This document shows, in pieces, positions 23,393-31,978 of a DNA stretch of 48,900 nt. The stretch spans positions 1-48,900 of the forward strand of contig JAQGMI010000177.1 in assembly GCA_028292435.1 (NCBI GenBank). Direction: 5' to 3'. This DNA comes from Betaproteobacteria bacterium (GTDB lineage: Bacteria; Pseudomonadota; Gammaproteobacteria; Burkholderiales; SG8-41). The position numbers and the translations under genes are program-made. Within the stretch, counting starts at the first letter, position 1, and each line of letters begins with the position of its first letter. The notes beneath the pieces were generated by a model. The model was not told the origin of the DNA. It searched no databases and was given only the letters and a program-made list of their open reading frames with translations.

Positions 23393-26182
23393 ATGCCAGA
23401 AGTCAAATCCACTTGTTGCTACTGCGGCGTTGGCTGCGGAGTCGTAATCGAAAGCGACGGTGAACGCATCACCGGCGTTCGCGGCGATCCTGCGCACCCG
23501 GCGAATTTCGGCCGCTTGTGCACGAAAGGTTCGACGCTTCATCTGACCGCAGGTACCACGGCGCGCGCTTTGTATCCCGAACTGCGAAAGAGCCGCGTCA
23601 ACGCGCGTCAACGCGTGAGCTGGGATGACGCACTCGAATTCGCGGCGGGAGAGTTCGCCGCTATTATTCGCGAACACGGGCCGGACAGTGTTGCGTTTTA
23701 TATTTCCGGCCAGTTGCTCACCGAAGACTATTACATCTTCAACAAGCTCGCGAAGGGACTGATCGGCACCAATAACGTCGACACCAATTCGCGGCTTTGC
23801 ATGTCGTCCGCGGTGGCGGGCTACAAGGCGACACTCGGGGCAGACGCGCCGCCCGCGTGTTATGAAGACATCGACGCTGCAGAATGCCTGTTTATTGCCG
23901 GATCGAATACCGCGTTCGCGCACCCGGTCCTGTTTCGCCGGATTGAAGACGCGAAGGTGCGCAATCCGGCACTCAAAATCATCGTCGTCGATCCGCGCCG
24001 CACCGATACCGCGGCAGCGGCGGATTTGTTCTTGCCGATCCTGCCCGGTACCGACATCGCGCTTTATAACGCGATGCTGCATGTCATGTTGTGGGAAGGG
24101 CTTTGCAATATCGACTACATCCGCGCCCATACCGCCGGCTTCGATGCGTTGAAGGAGGCAGTGCGCGAATACACGCCGCAAGTCGCGGCAACGATTTGCG
24201 GTGTTCCCGCCGAAGACATCGTGCTGGCCGCGAAATGGTTTGGCGCGTCGCGCGCGACGCTGTCGCTGTATTGCCAGGGACTCAATCAGTCTTCGCACGG
24301 CACCAATAACAATGCGGCATTGATCAATTTACATCTGGCCACCGCGCAGATCGGCAAACCCGGGGCAGGCCCGTTGTCGCTCACCGGTCAGCCGAACGCG
24401 ATGGGCGGCCGCGAAGTCGGCGGCATGGCCAATCTGCTTTCGGCCCATCGCGACCTCGCCAATCCCGCGCATCGCGCCGAAGTCGCGAAGCTTTGGGGCA
24501 TTGATTCGGTGCCGGCGCAACCCGGCAAAACGGCAGTCGAGCTATTCGAAGCGATTCACCGCGGTGAAATCAAGGCGGTCTGGATTGCATGCACGAATCC
24601 CGCCCAATCGATGCCCGATGTCAATCGCGTGCGCGCGGCGCTTGCCCGCGCTCAATTTGTCGTCGTGCAGGAAGCTTATCGCAACACCGACACTGCCGCT
24701 TATGCGGACTTGTTGCTGCCGGCGACGACCTGGGGCGAGAAGGAAGGCACCGTTACCAATTCGGAGCGCCGCATTACACGCGTTCGCGCGGCAGTCGGCG
24801 CACCCGGCGAGACGCGTGCCGACTGGCGCATCGCCAACGAATTCGCGTTGCGGCTTGGCGAGAAACTCAATCACCCGCACGCGGCGCGCATGTTCGCTTA
24901 CGCCGCGCCGGAAGCGGTTTTTAACGAGCATCGCGAAAGCACGCGCGGACGCGACCTCGATATCACCGGCCTCTCATATTCGATTCTGGAAGAAGAGGGC
25001 CCGCAGCAATGGCCGATGGCCGAGGGCGCGCTGAGCGGCAAAGTCCGTCTGTATGAGAATGGCCAGTTTCCGACTGCAGATGGCCGCGCCAGATTTGTCG
25101 CCGCCAAACACCAGGCGACCGCGGAAAAAGTCGACGCGCGGCATCCACTCGCGCTCAACACCGGGCGGCTGCGCGACCAATGGCATGCGATGAGCCGGAC
25201 CGGCACGGTCGCGCGCCTGTTCAACCATGTCGAAGAGCCGCTACTCTCGATGCACGCGCGCGACATGGAGCGCCGCGGCTTGAAAGACGGCGATATCGCG
25301 CGCTTGAAAAGCCGGCGCGGCGAATTGGCGGTGAGGGTGGCCGCATCGGATCAAGTGCGCGCTGCGCAGGTTTTCATGCCGATGCACTGGGGCGGACAGT
25401 TCATGCGCGGCGGCGGCGTCAATGCGCTGACGGTGGCCGCGTTCGATCCGCAATCGAAGCAGCCGGAATTAAAGCACGCAGCCATCGAAGTCGAAAAGCT
25501 TGTGTTGCCGCACCGCGTAGTGGCGATGCGCCGCTTTACTGCCGCCGAAGCCGACGGCGCGCAGGCATTGCGCGACGAACTGCAGCCGCTGCTGGAAGGG
25601 TTCGACTATGCGACGCTGACCTTGAGCGGGCGCGATGATCTGGTGGTGGTGCTGCGCGGTTATGCGGCGCAGCCGATCGTCGAAAGTGTGCTCGCCATGC
25701 TTGACCGCCTGCTCGATTTGCAGGACACGCGGCGCACCATGCGCTACGTCGATGCGCGCCGGGGCGTCGAGAAAGCCGCGCGAATCGAAAATGGAATCGT
25801 GCAGAGCGTGTGTCTTGCCGGCGAAACGGCGGCACACGACTGGCTGAAAAACATGATGACGCAGGGCGCATCGGCCGATGCGATGCGCGCATGGATACTG
25901 GCGCCGGTCGCGGTGCCGCCCCGCGGCAGCTTCAATCGTGGGGCGATTGTCTGCAACTGCTTTGACGTGTCCGCGAGTGAGATCGGCGCACTGCTCGCCG
26001 GCGGCGCCGATCTCGGCCAACTGCAGGCAAAGTTGAAATGCGGAACCGAATGCGGCTCATGCGTGCCTGAACTGAAACGAATGATCAACGGCAGGATCGA
26101 GGAGCGAGGAGTAGCAACCGGCGTAAATTCCGGCCAGTCAACCCCCGCGGTTTTTGCCCGATCCTCATCCCTCAATTCCTAA
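23393..26182 (+). CDS. nasA: Assimilatory nitrate reductase, catalytic subunit
   Basis: A 929-residue molybdopterin enzyme that reduces nitrate to nitrite in the cytoplasm. The N-terminal [4Fe-4S] motif is C8-x2-C11-x3-C15-x27-C43. The molybdenum ligand is Cys136 in NSRLCMSSAVAGY, so this enzyme uses Cys, not Sec. Typical Nas segments (GQLLTEDYY, NQSSHGTNNNAALINLHLATAQIGKPGAGP, GQPNAMGGREVGG) are present. The C-terminus carries a BFD-like [2Fe-2S] domain with C854-x-C856 and C883-x3-C887-x2-C890. No RBS precedes the ATG and the sigma-54 start of transcription falls on it, so the mRNA may be leaderless. It is the first gene of nasA-ybiB-nasT; a separate reductase subunit (NasB) is not nearby. 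Confidence 0.95.
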   Translation: MPEVKSTCCYCGVGCGVVIESDGERITGVRGDPAHPANFGRLCTKGSTLHLTAGTTARALYPELRKSRVNARQRVSWDDALEFAAGEFAAIIREHGPDSVAFYISGQLLTEDYYIFNKLAKGLIGTNNVDTNSRLCMSSAVAGYKATLGADAPPACYEDIDAAECLFIAGSNTAFAHPVLFRRIEDAKVRNPALKIIVVDPRRTDTAAAADLFLPILPGTDIALYNAMLHVMLWEGLCNIDYIRAHTAGFDALKEAVREYTPQVAATICGVPAEDIVLAAKWFGASRATLSLYCQGLNQSSHGTNNNAALINLHLATAQIGKPGAGPLSLTGQPNAMGGREVGGMANLLSAHRDLANPAHRAEVAKLWGIDSVPAQPGKTAVELFEAIHRGEIKAVWIACTNPAQSMPDVNRVRAALARAQFVVVQEAYRNTDTAAYADLLLPATTWGEKEGTVTNSERRITRVRAAVGAPGETRADWRIANEFALRLGEKLNHPHAARMFAYAAPEAVFNEHRESTRGRDLDITGLSYSILEEEGPQQWPMAEGALSGKVRLYENGQFPTADGRARFVAAKHQATAEKVDARHPLALNTGRLRDQWHAMSRTGTVARLFNHVEEPLLSMHARDMERRGLKDGDIARLKSRRGELAVRVAASDQVRAAQVFMPMHWGGQFMRGGGVNALTVAAFDPQSKQPELKHAAIEVEKLVLPHRVVAMRRFTAAEADGAQALRDELQPLLEGFDYATLTLSGRDDLVVVLRGYAAQPIVESVLAMLDRLLDLQDTRRTMRYVDARRGVEKAARIENGIVQSVCLAGETAAHDWLKNMMTQGASADAMRAWILAPVAVPPRGSFNRGAIVCNCFDVSASEIGALLAGGADLGQLQAKLKCGTECGSCVPELKRMINGRIEERGVATGVNSGQSTPAVFARSSSLNS

Positions 26183-26196
26183 ATCCGGGGAAACAC

Positions 26197-27180
26197 ATGA
26201 ACTTCGCAACTTACATCAAGGATCTCGGTCGCGGCGCCGAAAATCCGGGCGACCTCTCCGAGCAGGATGCGCACGACTTGTTCGGCGCGATGCTCGACGG
26301 CGGAGTACCCGATCTCGAGCTTGGCGCAATTCTCATCGCGTTGCGCGTCAAATCCGAATCACTGCCCGAACTGCTGGGTTTTTACAGCGCGTTGAGCGAA
26401 CGGCTCTTCCGCCTGCGCGCGCCCGCCGGCAAAGCGAAGCCGATCATCTTTCCGAGTTACAACGGAGCGCGCCATCAGCCTAACCTGCTGCCGTTGCTCG
26501 CGCTGCTGCTGCAGCGCTTCGGCGTGCCGGTGCTGATTCATGGACCGCTGACCGGCAATGGCCGCATCGCAACGGCGTACATCCTGCGCGAACTCGGCGT
26601 CATGCCTTGTGCAAGCCTTGCGCAGGCGCAGGAAGCGCTCGACAAGGGCGCCATCGCTTTCGTGCCGACCGCCGTACTCGCGCCGGGACTTACCGATTTG
26701 CTGAGCCTGCGCGCGCGTTTGGGTGTGCGCTCGAGCGCCCATTCGATCGCCAAGCTGATCGATCCGTTCGAAAGCGAAACACTGCGCATTGTCAGCGTCT
26801 CCCATCCGCCGTATCTCGACATGATGCGTGAATTCCTGCTTGCAACCAACGCGCACGCGCTATTGCTGCGCAGTACGGAAGGCGAGCCGTTCGCGAATCC
26901 AAAGCGGCGCCCGAAGATTGAATATTTCAAGGATGCGAGCGCGCAGGTTTTGTTCGAAGCGGAGGCGGGGCCGGTGAAAAGCATTCCTACGTTGCCCGCG
27001 GCCATCGATGCCCCGACAACGGCGGCGTGGATCAAGGGCGCGCTCAGCGGCCAGGCACCGGTGCCGCTGCCTATCGTCAATCAGCTTGCATGCTGCCTGT
27101 ATGCGAGCGGTTACACGACCGACATGAACCAGGCCAAAGCAATCGTTGCGGTCGAAACGGGCAGCCTCGCCGCTGCTTGA
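26197..27180 (+). CDS. ybiB: YbiB-like glycosyltransferase-fold DNA-binding protein
   Basis: A 327-residue protein of the TrpD2/YbiB family, related in fold to anthranilate phosphoribosyltransferase. The N-terminal helical domain (YIKDLGRGAENPGDLSEQDA) is followed by the GLY/ribosyl-like domain (PSYNGARHQPNLLPLLALLLQRFGVPVLIHG). The catalytic PRPP-binding motif of true TrpD (GTGGD) is absent. E. coli YbiB binds nucleic acids without sequence preference. It sits 14 bp after nasA and just before nasT, an arrangement seen in other betaproteobacterial nitrate clusters. Its role there is unknown; GGGGAAA is a fair RBS. Confidence 0.88.
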   Translation: MNFATYIKDLGRGAENPGDLSEQDAHDLFGAMLDGGVPDLELGAILIALRVKSESLPELLGFYSALSERLFRLRAPAGKAKPIIFPSYNGARHQPNLLPLLALLLQRFGVPVLIHGPLTGNGRIATAYILRELGVMPCASLAQAQEALDKGAIAFVPTAVLAPGLTDLLSLRARLGVRSSAHSIAKLIDPFESETLRIVSVSHPPYLDMMREFLLATNAHALLLRSTEGEPFANPKRRPKIEYFKDASAQVLFEAEAGPVKSIPTLPAAIDAPTTAAWIKGALSGQAPVPLPIVNQLACCLYASGYTTDMNQAKAIVAVETGSLAAA

Positions 27181-27214
27181 TTGCGATGCCAAAATCATCT
27201 CTAATCGGGCGGCC

Positions 27215-27793
27215 ATGCTGAAAGTAATGATCGTCGATGAAACCGTCGAGCGCGCCGAAGTCCTGCAGCAGGCACTCGAGCGCGCCGGCTATGAAGTGAT
27301 TGCATACGTGCATTCGACGCTCGACCTGCATCGCCAGGTCAGTGCGTTAAAGCCCGATATCGTCATCATCGATACCGATTCCCCGGACCGCGATACGCTT
27401 GAAAACCTGTGCGTCGTCACGCGCGATAATCCGCGCCCCGTCGTGATGTTCACGCACGACGGCGACAGCGAAAAAATCCGTGCTGCCACGCAGGCCGGCG
27501 TCAGCGCGTACGTCGTCGACGGCATGTCGGGCGAACGCATCGGCCCCATCATCAATGCGGCGATCGCGCGCTTCGAGCAATTTCATGCGTTAAAGCGCGA
27601 ACTCGACGACATCGAAGAGAAGCTGGCGGACCGCAAAGTCATCGAGCGCGCCAAAGGCATCCTGATGAAAACCCGCAACCTCTCGGAAGACGAAGCGTTT
27701 CGCGCCTTGCGCAAGCAGGCGATGCAAACCAACGTTCGGCTCGCCGACGTCTCGCGCCAGCTGATTGCGATTGCCGATCTCATCGCGACCTGA
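27215..27793 (+). CDS. nasT: ANTAR-domain response regulator / antiterminator NasT
   Basis: A 192-residue regulator. An N-terminal receiver-like domain has Asp8-Glu9, the phosphoacceptor-position Asp53 (VIIDTDSPD) and Thr80, but the usual Lys before the last helix is missing (YVVDGM). A linker helix leads to the C-terminal ANTAR domain (residues about 135-190, LADRKVIERAKGILM...A), which binds paired RNA hairpins and prevents termination. The ATG at 27215 begins the conserved domain; an upstream frame to 27146 is not conserved. In known systems NasT is held inactive by the nitrate sensor NasS; no NasS gene is seen here. Its likely target is the leader at 27958-28046. Confidence 0.92.
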   Translation: MLKVMIVDETVERAEVLQQALERAGYEVIAYVHSTLDLHRQVSALKPDIVIIDTDSPDRDTLENLCVVTRDNPRPVVMFTHDGDSEKIRAATQAGVSAYVVDGMSGERIGPIINAAIARFEQFHALKRELDDIEEKLADRKVIERAKGILMKTRNLSEDEAFRALRKQAMQTNVRLADVSRQLIAIADLIAT

Positions 27794-27827
27794 AACGCCA
27801 CCATATTGATGCACTGGGCCGTGATGG

Positions 27828-27844
27828 TGCACCGCAACAGTGCA
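27828..27844. promoter_or_regulatory. NtrC-like enhancer site upstream of nrtA
   Basis: TGCACC-GCAAC-AGTGCA is a 17-bp near-palindrome matching the NtrC consensus TGCACC-N5-GGTGCA at all but one of the 12 specified bases. It lies about 100 bp upstream of the -12 element of the sigma-54 promoter, the normal enhancer distance. A further TGCAC half-site begins at 27810. Confidence 0.65.
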
Positions 27845-27922
27845 AATCCGAGAGTCGGCTTCGGGGCGTAATCTACTCGTTATTTCTATTATCTTCAGTT
27901 GCTTAACGAATAAAGGCATCGA

Positions 27923-27938
27923 TGGCATAGCACTTGCT
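27923..27938 (+). promoter_or_regulatory. Sigma-54 promoter of nrtA operon
   Basis: TGGCAT (27923-27928), 5 bp and TTGCT (27934-27938) give GG at 27924-27925 and GC at 27936-27937 with the correct 10-bp interval. One mismatch (T for C in GGCAC). Transcription would start near 27949, nine bases before the first leader hairpin. Confidence 0.7.
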
Positions 27939-27957
27939 AACTTGTAGACCGTAGCAC

Positions 27958-28046
27958 TGCATCCAATGGCGGATGCATGTTCACTCGGACAACGGCGTCC
28001 ATTTTCGCGAGCGTGTTTTGCTCAGGGGAAATGGACGCTTTTTTTT
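27958..28046 (+). promoter_or_regulatory. ANTAR-type antitermination leader of nrtA operon
   Basis: Hairpin 1 (27958-27977) has a 7-bp stem TGCATCC/GGATGCA and the hexaloop AATGGC. Hairpin 2 (27987-28000) has a GGAC/GTCC stem and the hexaloop AACGGC. Both loops carry A at position 1 and G at position 4, the conserved ANTAR-protein recognition bases. The 3' arm of hairpin 2 (GTCC, 27997-28000) lies inside the 5' arm of the intrinsic terminator, so NasT binding to the hairpins would block termination. NasT is encoded directly upstream. Confidence 0.8.
27995..28046 (+). terminator. Intrinsic terminator in nrtA leader
   Basis: GCGTCCATTT (27995-28004) and AAATGGACGC (28029-28038) form a perfect 10-bp stem, followed by eight T residues (28039-28046). 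It lies 120 bp before the nrtA start and would shut the operon unless antiterminated. Confidence 0.85.
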
Positions 28047-28166
28047 GGGCACAGGGGAACCGCTAGGCAAGCATGGATCTATCCGTACGGAGTGCTCGCG
28101 ACAACCATGCAGCAGGCGGCAGCCAAGAGCCGGCCAATCGATATTTTTTTTAAACGGGAGTGAAAC

Positions 28167-29456
28167 ATGAGCGACGAGATCAAGCATGAGACGCAAACCA
28201 TTGCAGTGCCCGACAGCGACAATCGGCGGGAATTCCTGCGCCGCGGCAGCGTGCTTACGGGAGCAGCGCTCATGAGCCTCGTACCTGATGCGATACGCCA
28301 AGGCGCGTGGGCCGCCGGGTCCGATGCGCCTGAAAAGACCGAACTGAAAATCGGTTTCATTCCGCTCACCGACTGCGCCTCGGTCGTGATGGCTTCGGTG
28401 ATGGAATTCGACAAGAAGTACGGCATCAAAATCGTGCCGAGCAAGGAAGCTTCGTGGGCGTCCGTGCGTGACAAGCTCGTCAACGGCGAACTCGATGCGG
28501 CGCACGTGCTTTATGGCCTGATCTACGGCGTGCAGATGGGCATCGGCGGGCCGAAAAAAGACATGGCGATCCTGATGAACCTGAATCACAACGGCCAGGC
28601 GATCACGCTGTCGAAAAAGCTGAACGAAAAAGGCGTCAAGGACGGCGCATCGCTGAAAGCGCTGATGGACAAGGAAAAGCGCGAATACACGTTCGCACAG
28701 ACTTTTCCGACCGGCACCCATGCCATGTGGATTTACTACTGGCTGGCCGCGAACGGCATCAATCCGTTTACCGATGCCAAAATCATCACGGTGCCGCCGC
28801 CGCAAATGGTCGCCAACATGCGCGTCGGCAATATGGACGGATTCTGCGTGGGCGAACCATGGGGCAACCGCGCGATCGTCGACGGTATCGGCTTTACCGC
28901 GATTACGACCCAGGCCATCTGGAAAGACCATCCCGAGAAGACGCTTGGCACCACGGCGGAATTCGTAAGCAAATACCCGAATACCGCGCGAGCGATGACG
29001 TCGGCCATTCTCGAAGCCGGCCGCTGGATCGATTCGTCGCTGTCCAACCGGCAGAAAACCGCGCAGACCATCGCGGACAAATCGTATGTGAACACCGACT
29101 CCGAGGTGATACTCGCGCGCATGCTCGGCCGCTACGACGATGGCATCGGCAAGAAGTGGGACGAGCCGGACTACATGAAATTCTCGAACGACGGCACGGT
29201 CAATTATCCGTACCTCTCCGACGGCATGTGGTTCATGACGCAGCACCGGCGTTGGGGCCTGCTCAAAGAAGACCCCGATTACCTTGCCATCGCGAAAAAA
29301 GTGAACCGCATCGACATTTATAAGGACGCCGCGGCGGCGACCAAGACCGCGTTGCCCAAATCGGACTTCCGCACTTCAAAGCTGGTCGACGGCGTGGTGT
29401 GGGACGGCAAGGAACCGAAGAAATACGCCGGCGGTTTCAAAATCAAGGTGGCGTGA
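28167..29456 (+). CDS. nrtA: Nitrate ABC transporter substrate-binding protein
   Basis: A 429-residue NrtA/NasF-type periplasmic binding protein. The N-terminus has a Tat signal with two Arg pairs (NRREFLRRGSVLTGAALMSL). The mature part starts near KTELKIGFIPLTDCASVVMA and has the family segments EASWASVRDKLVNGELDAAHVLYG, YTFAQTFPTGTHAMWIYYW and FCVGEPWGNRA. The export signal separates it from NasS, the cytosolic nitrate sensor of similar fold. GGGAGTGAAAC precedes the ATG. Transcription is from the sigma-54 promoter through the ANTAR leader; the permease starts one base after its stop codon. Confidence 0.95.
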   Translation: MSDEIKHETQTIAVPDSDNRREFLRRGSVLTGAALMSLVPDAIRQGAWAAGSDAPEKTELKIGFIPLTDCASVVMASVMEFDKKYGIKIVPSKEASWASVRDKLVNGELDAAHVLYGLIYGVQMGIGGPKKDMAILMNLNHNGQAITLSKKLNEKGVKDGASLKALMDKEKREYTFAQTFPTGTHAMWIYYWLAANGINPFTDAKIITVPPPQMVANMRVGNMDGFCVGEPWGNRAIVDGIGFTAITTQAIWKDHPEKTLGTTAEFVSKYPNTARAMTSAILEAGRWIDSSLSNRQKTAQTIADKSYVNTDSEVILARMLGRYDDGIGKKWDEPDYMKFSNDGTVNYPYLSDGMWFMTQHRRWGLLKEDPDYLAIAKKVNRIDIYKDAAAATKTALPKSDFRTSKLVDGVVWDGKEPKKYAGGFKIKVA

Positions 29457-29457
29457 T

Positions 29458-30369
29458 ATGACAGCGGCGATCCTGACGCATGAGAAATTTGTGACAGAAG
29501 CGCCGGCGGCAGTCGTCACGCCGGTTGCCCCTGCACTGGCGGCGCCGACGGAGTTGCCGCCGCCGGCGCGTCGCCGGGCGCCGCTGGTCGAACGCTATCG
29601 CGAAGAGATCGCGGATTTTTTCCGCCTGCTGATTCCAGTCGTATTCGGTCTCGCGCTGTTCGTGGCGGCGTGGGCGATCATTTCCCAAAGCAGCACGCTG
29701 CCGGGCCCGGTCAAGACCTGGCACTCCGCGGTACAGGTATTCGGCGACCCGTTCTATCGCAAAGGCCCGAACGACCAGGGCATCGGCTGGAATATTCTGA
29801 ATTCGCTCGGGCGCGTCGGTATCGGCTTCGGGCTCGCGGCGCTGATCGGCATTCCGCTCGGGTTCATGATCGGCCGATTCCGGTTTCTCGCGAACATGAC
29901 CGCGCCGATAGTGAGCCTGCTGCGCCCGGTGTCACCGCTCGCGTGGCTGCCGATCGGGCTGCTGGTATTCAAAGCGGCGAATCCGGCCGCCATCTGGGTC
30001 ATCTTTATCTCGAGCATCTGGCCGATGATCATCAACACGGCGGCCGGTGTGCGGGAAGTGCCGCAGGATTATCTGAACGTGGCGAAAGTGCTGAACCTGT
30101 CCGAGTGGAAAGTCTTCACGCGCATTCTGTTTCCCGCAGTACTGCCTTTCATGCTGACCGGGATACGCCTCGCGATCGGCGTCGCCTGGCTGGTCATTGT
30201 CGCCGCCGAGATGCTGACGGGCGGCGTGGGCATCGGGTTCTGGGTATGGGACGAATGGAACAACCTCAACGTCGAACACATCATCATCGCGATTTTCACC
30301 GTCGGCATCGTCGGGCTCTTGCTGGAGCAGGCGTTGATGCTGGTCGCGCGCCGTTTTGAATACCGCTGA
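29458..30369 (+). CDS. nrtB: Nitrate ABC transporter permease
   Basis: A 303-residue inner-membrane permease. About 60 hydrophilic, Ala/Pro-rich residues precede the membrane part, which begins near IPVVFGLALFVAAWAII. About six membrane segments follow. The cytoplasmic EAA loop (EVPQDYLNVAKVLNLSEWKVFTRILFPAVLP) contacts the ATPase. It belongs to the nitrate/sulfonate/taurine permease family; nitrate is assigned from its neighbours nrtA, nrtD and nirBD. Only one base separates it from nrtA. Confidence 0.94.
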   Translation: MTAAILTHEKFVTEAPAAVVTPVAPALAAPTELPPPARRRAPLVERYREEIADFFRLLIPVVFGLALFVAAWAIISQSSTLPGPVKTWHSAVQVFGDPFYRKGPNDQGIGWNILNSLGRVGIGFGLAALIGIPLGFMIGRFRFLANMTAPIVSLLRPVSPLAWLPIGLLVFKAANPAAIWVIFISSIWPMIINTAAGVREVPQDYLNVAKVLNLSEWKVFTRILFPAVLPFMLTGIRLAIGVAWLVIVAAEMLTGGVGIGFWVWDEWNNLNVEHIIIAIFTVGIVGLLLEQALMLVARRFEYR

Positions 30370-30392
30370 TTAACCGTTTAGCCGGAGACCTC

Positions 30393-31184
30393 ATGGAAAA
30401 ATTCGTATCGGTTGAGCAGGCCAATAGGTCGTTCAAGACGAAGCAGGGCAGTTTCGTCGCCTTGAAGGACATCAATATGGTGATACGCGAGGGCGAGTTC
30501 GTGACGCTGATCGGCCATTCGGGCTGCGGCAAATCGACTTTGCTCAACCTGGTTGCCGGTCTCATGCAGCCGACCAGCGGCGTATTGCTGTGCGCCGGCC
30601 GCGAGATTGCCGGGCCGGGTCCCGATCGCGGCGTAGTGTTTCAAAACCATTCGCTGCTGCCGTGGCTCACGTGCGCCGAAAACGTCTACCTCGCCGTCGA
30701 GCGCGTGTTCGCCGACACAGAATCCAGAGCGCAGCTGAAGGCGCGAACGTTGAAAGCGCTGGATCTGGTGCAGCTCGGCCACGCCGCAGACAAACGTCCG
30801 AACGAAATTTCCGGCGGCATGAAGCAGCGCGTCGGCATCGCACGCGCGCTGTCGATGGAGCCCAAAGTGCTGCTGCTCGATGAGCCGTTCGGCGCCCTCG
30901 ATGCGTTGACGCGCGCGCACTTGCAGGATGAGCTGCTCAAGATCGTCGGCAAAACCGGCAGCACCGTATTGATGGTGACGCATGACGTCGATGAAGCGGT
31001 GCTGCTCTCGGACCGTATCGTGATGATGACGAACGGGCCGGCGGCGACGATCGGCGACATTGTGAACGTCGATCTGGCGCGTCCGCGTGAGCGCATGGCG
31101 CTCGTCAACGATCAGCGCTATCACCAGTTGCGCGGACGCGTGCTCGAGTTCCTGTACCAGAAACAATTGCGCCCGGCAGCCTAA
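30393..31184 (+). CDS. nrtD: Nitrate ABC transporter ATP-binding protein
   Basis: A 263-residue ABC ATPase. Walker A is GHSGCGKST, the Q-loop is VVFQNHSLLPW, the signature is ISGGMKQRVGIARAL, Walker B is VLLLDEPFGALD and the switch His is in VTHDVDEA. It lacks the C-terminal nitrate-sensing domain of cyanobacterial NrtC, so transport is probably not regulated through this subunit. CCGGAGACCTC provides the RBS. It completes the nrtABD transporter. Confidence 0.95.
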   Translation: MEKFVSVEQANRSFKTKQGSFVALKDINMVIREGEFVTLIGHSGCGKSTLLNLVAGLMQPTSGVLLCAGREIAGPGPDRGVVFQNHSLLPWLTCAENVYLAVERVFADTESRAQLKARTLKALDLVQLGHAADKRPNEISGGMKQRVGIARALSMEPKVLLLDEPFGALDALTRAHLQDELLKIVGKTGSTVLMVTHDVDEAVLLSDRIVMMTNGPAATIGDIVNVDLARPRERMALVNDQRYHQLRGRVLEFLYQKQLRPAA

Positions 31185-31200
31185 ACACAGGATTGAGGAC

Positions 31201-31959
31201 ATGAAAGGCAATAACGGCAAAGTTTTTCTGGTCGGCGCCGGTCCGGGCGATCCCGAACTGCTCACGCTCAAAGCGGTGCGGGCGCTGGGGCAGACCGATG
31301 TCGTGATGATCGACGATCTGGTCGATCGCCGCGTGCTTGAGTTCGCTCCCGCCGCTCGCGTAATCGAGGTCGGCAAACGCGGGGGCTGCAAATCGACGTC
31401 GCAGGATTTCATCGAACGGCTGATAGTGCGCCTGGCGTCGCGCGGCAAGATCGTAGCGCGCATCAAGGGCGGCGACCCGTTCGTATTCGGTCGCGGTGGC
31501 GAAGAAGCGTTGACGCTTGCACGCGCCGGTATTGAATGTGAAGTCATTCCCGGTATTACCGCTGGCATCGGCGTGCCGGCCGCGCTCGGCATTCCCGTCA
31601 CGCATCGCGGTCTCGCGCGCGGCGTGACCTTCGTCACCGCGCATTCGCGGGATGGCACAGGTCCCGACTGGGCGGCGTTCGCCCGTGTCGACACGACGCT
31701 GGTCATTTACATGGGCATGCAACACGTGGCGGAAATAACCGCGGCGCTCGAGGCGGCCGGCATGCCGGCGGCAACGCCGGCCGCCGTGATTCAGAACGGC
31801 ACGATGGAACAGCAACGGCACGTTATCGCAACACTCTCTACCTTGGCCGACGCGGCACGCAGAGCTGCGCTCGGCAGTCCCGCATTGATCGTGATCGGCA
31901 AGGTCGTCGGTCTCGCACATCCGGCGCAACGCGCTGCCGCGCAGCGACGCATCGCCTGA
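31201..31959 (+). CDS. cobA: Uroporphyrinogen-III C-methyltransferase (SUMT)
   Basis: A 252-residue SUMT that methylates uroporphyrinogen III at C2 and C7 to make precorrin-2, the first step to siroheme. Marks are VFLVGAGPGDPELLTLKAVRAL, YDDL-like IDDLVD, GKRGGCKSTSQ, RIKGGDPFVFGRGGEE and GITAGIGVPAALGIPVTHRG. The ATG at 31201 has a GAGGAC before it. The N-terminal dehydrogenase/ferrochelatase part of CysG is absent, so the later siroheme steps need other enzymes; a CbiX-like chelatase lies at 36.4 kb. Between nrtD and nirB it serves the siroheme need of NirB. Confidence 0.95.
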   Translation: MKGNNGKVFLVGAGPGDPELLTLKAVRALGQTDVVMIDDLVDRRVLEFAPAARVIEVGKRGGCKSTSQDFIERLIVRLASRGKIVARIKGGDPFVFGRGGEEALTLARAGIECEVIPGITAGIGVPAALGIPVTHRGLARGVTFVTAHSRDGTGPDWAAFARVDTTLVIYMGMQHVAEITAALEAAGMPAATPAAVIQNGTMEQQRHVIATLSTLADAARRAALGSPALIVIGKVVGLAHPAQRAAAQRRIA

Positions 31960-31978
31960 CAAGTCACGGAGCTCGAAT

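Noticed and set aside
23393..26182. Possible selenocysteine in the molybdopterin enzyme
   Set aside because: Formate dehydrogenases can have Sec at the Mo ligand, but here the codon at residue 136 is Cys and no in-frame TGA exists. The sequence is of the Nas type.
27981..29246. 421-residue minus-strand open frame
   Set aside because: Antisense to nrtA and its leader. Composition is that of a reverse-complement shadow.
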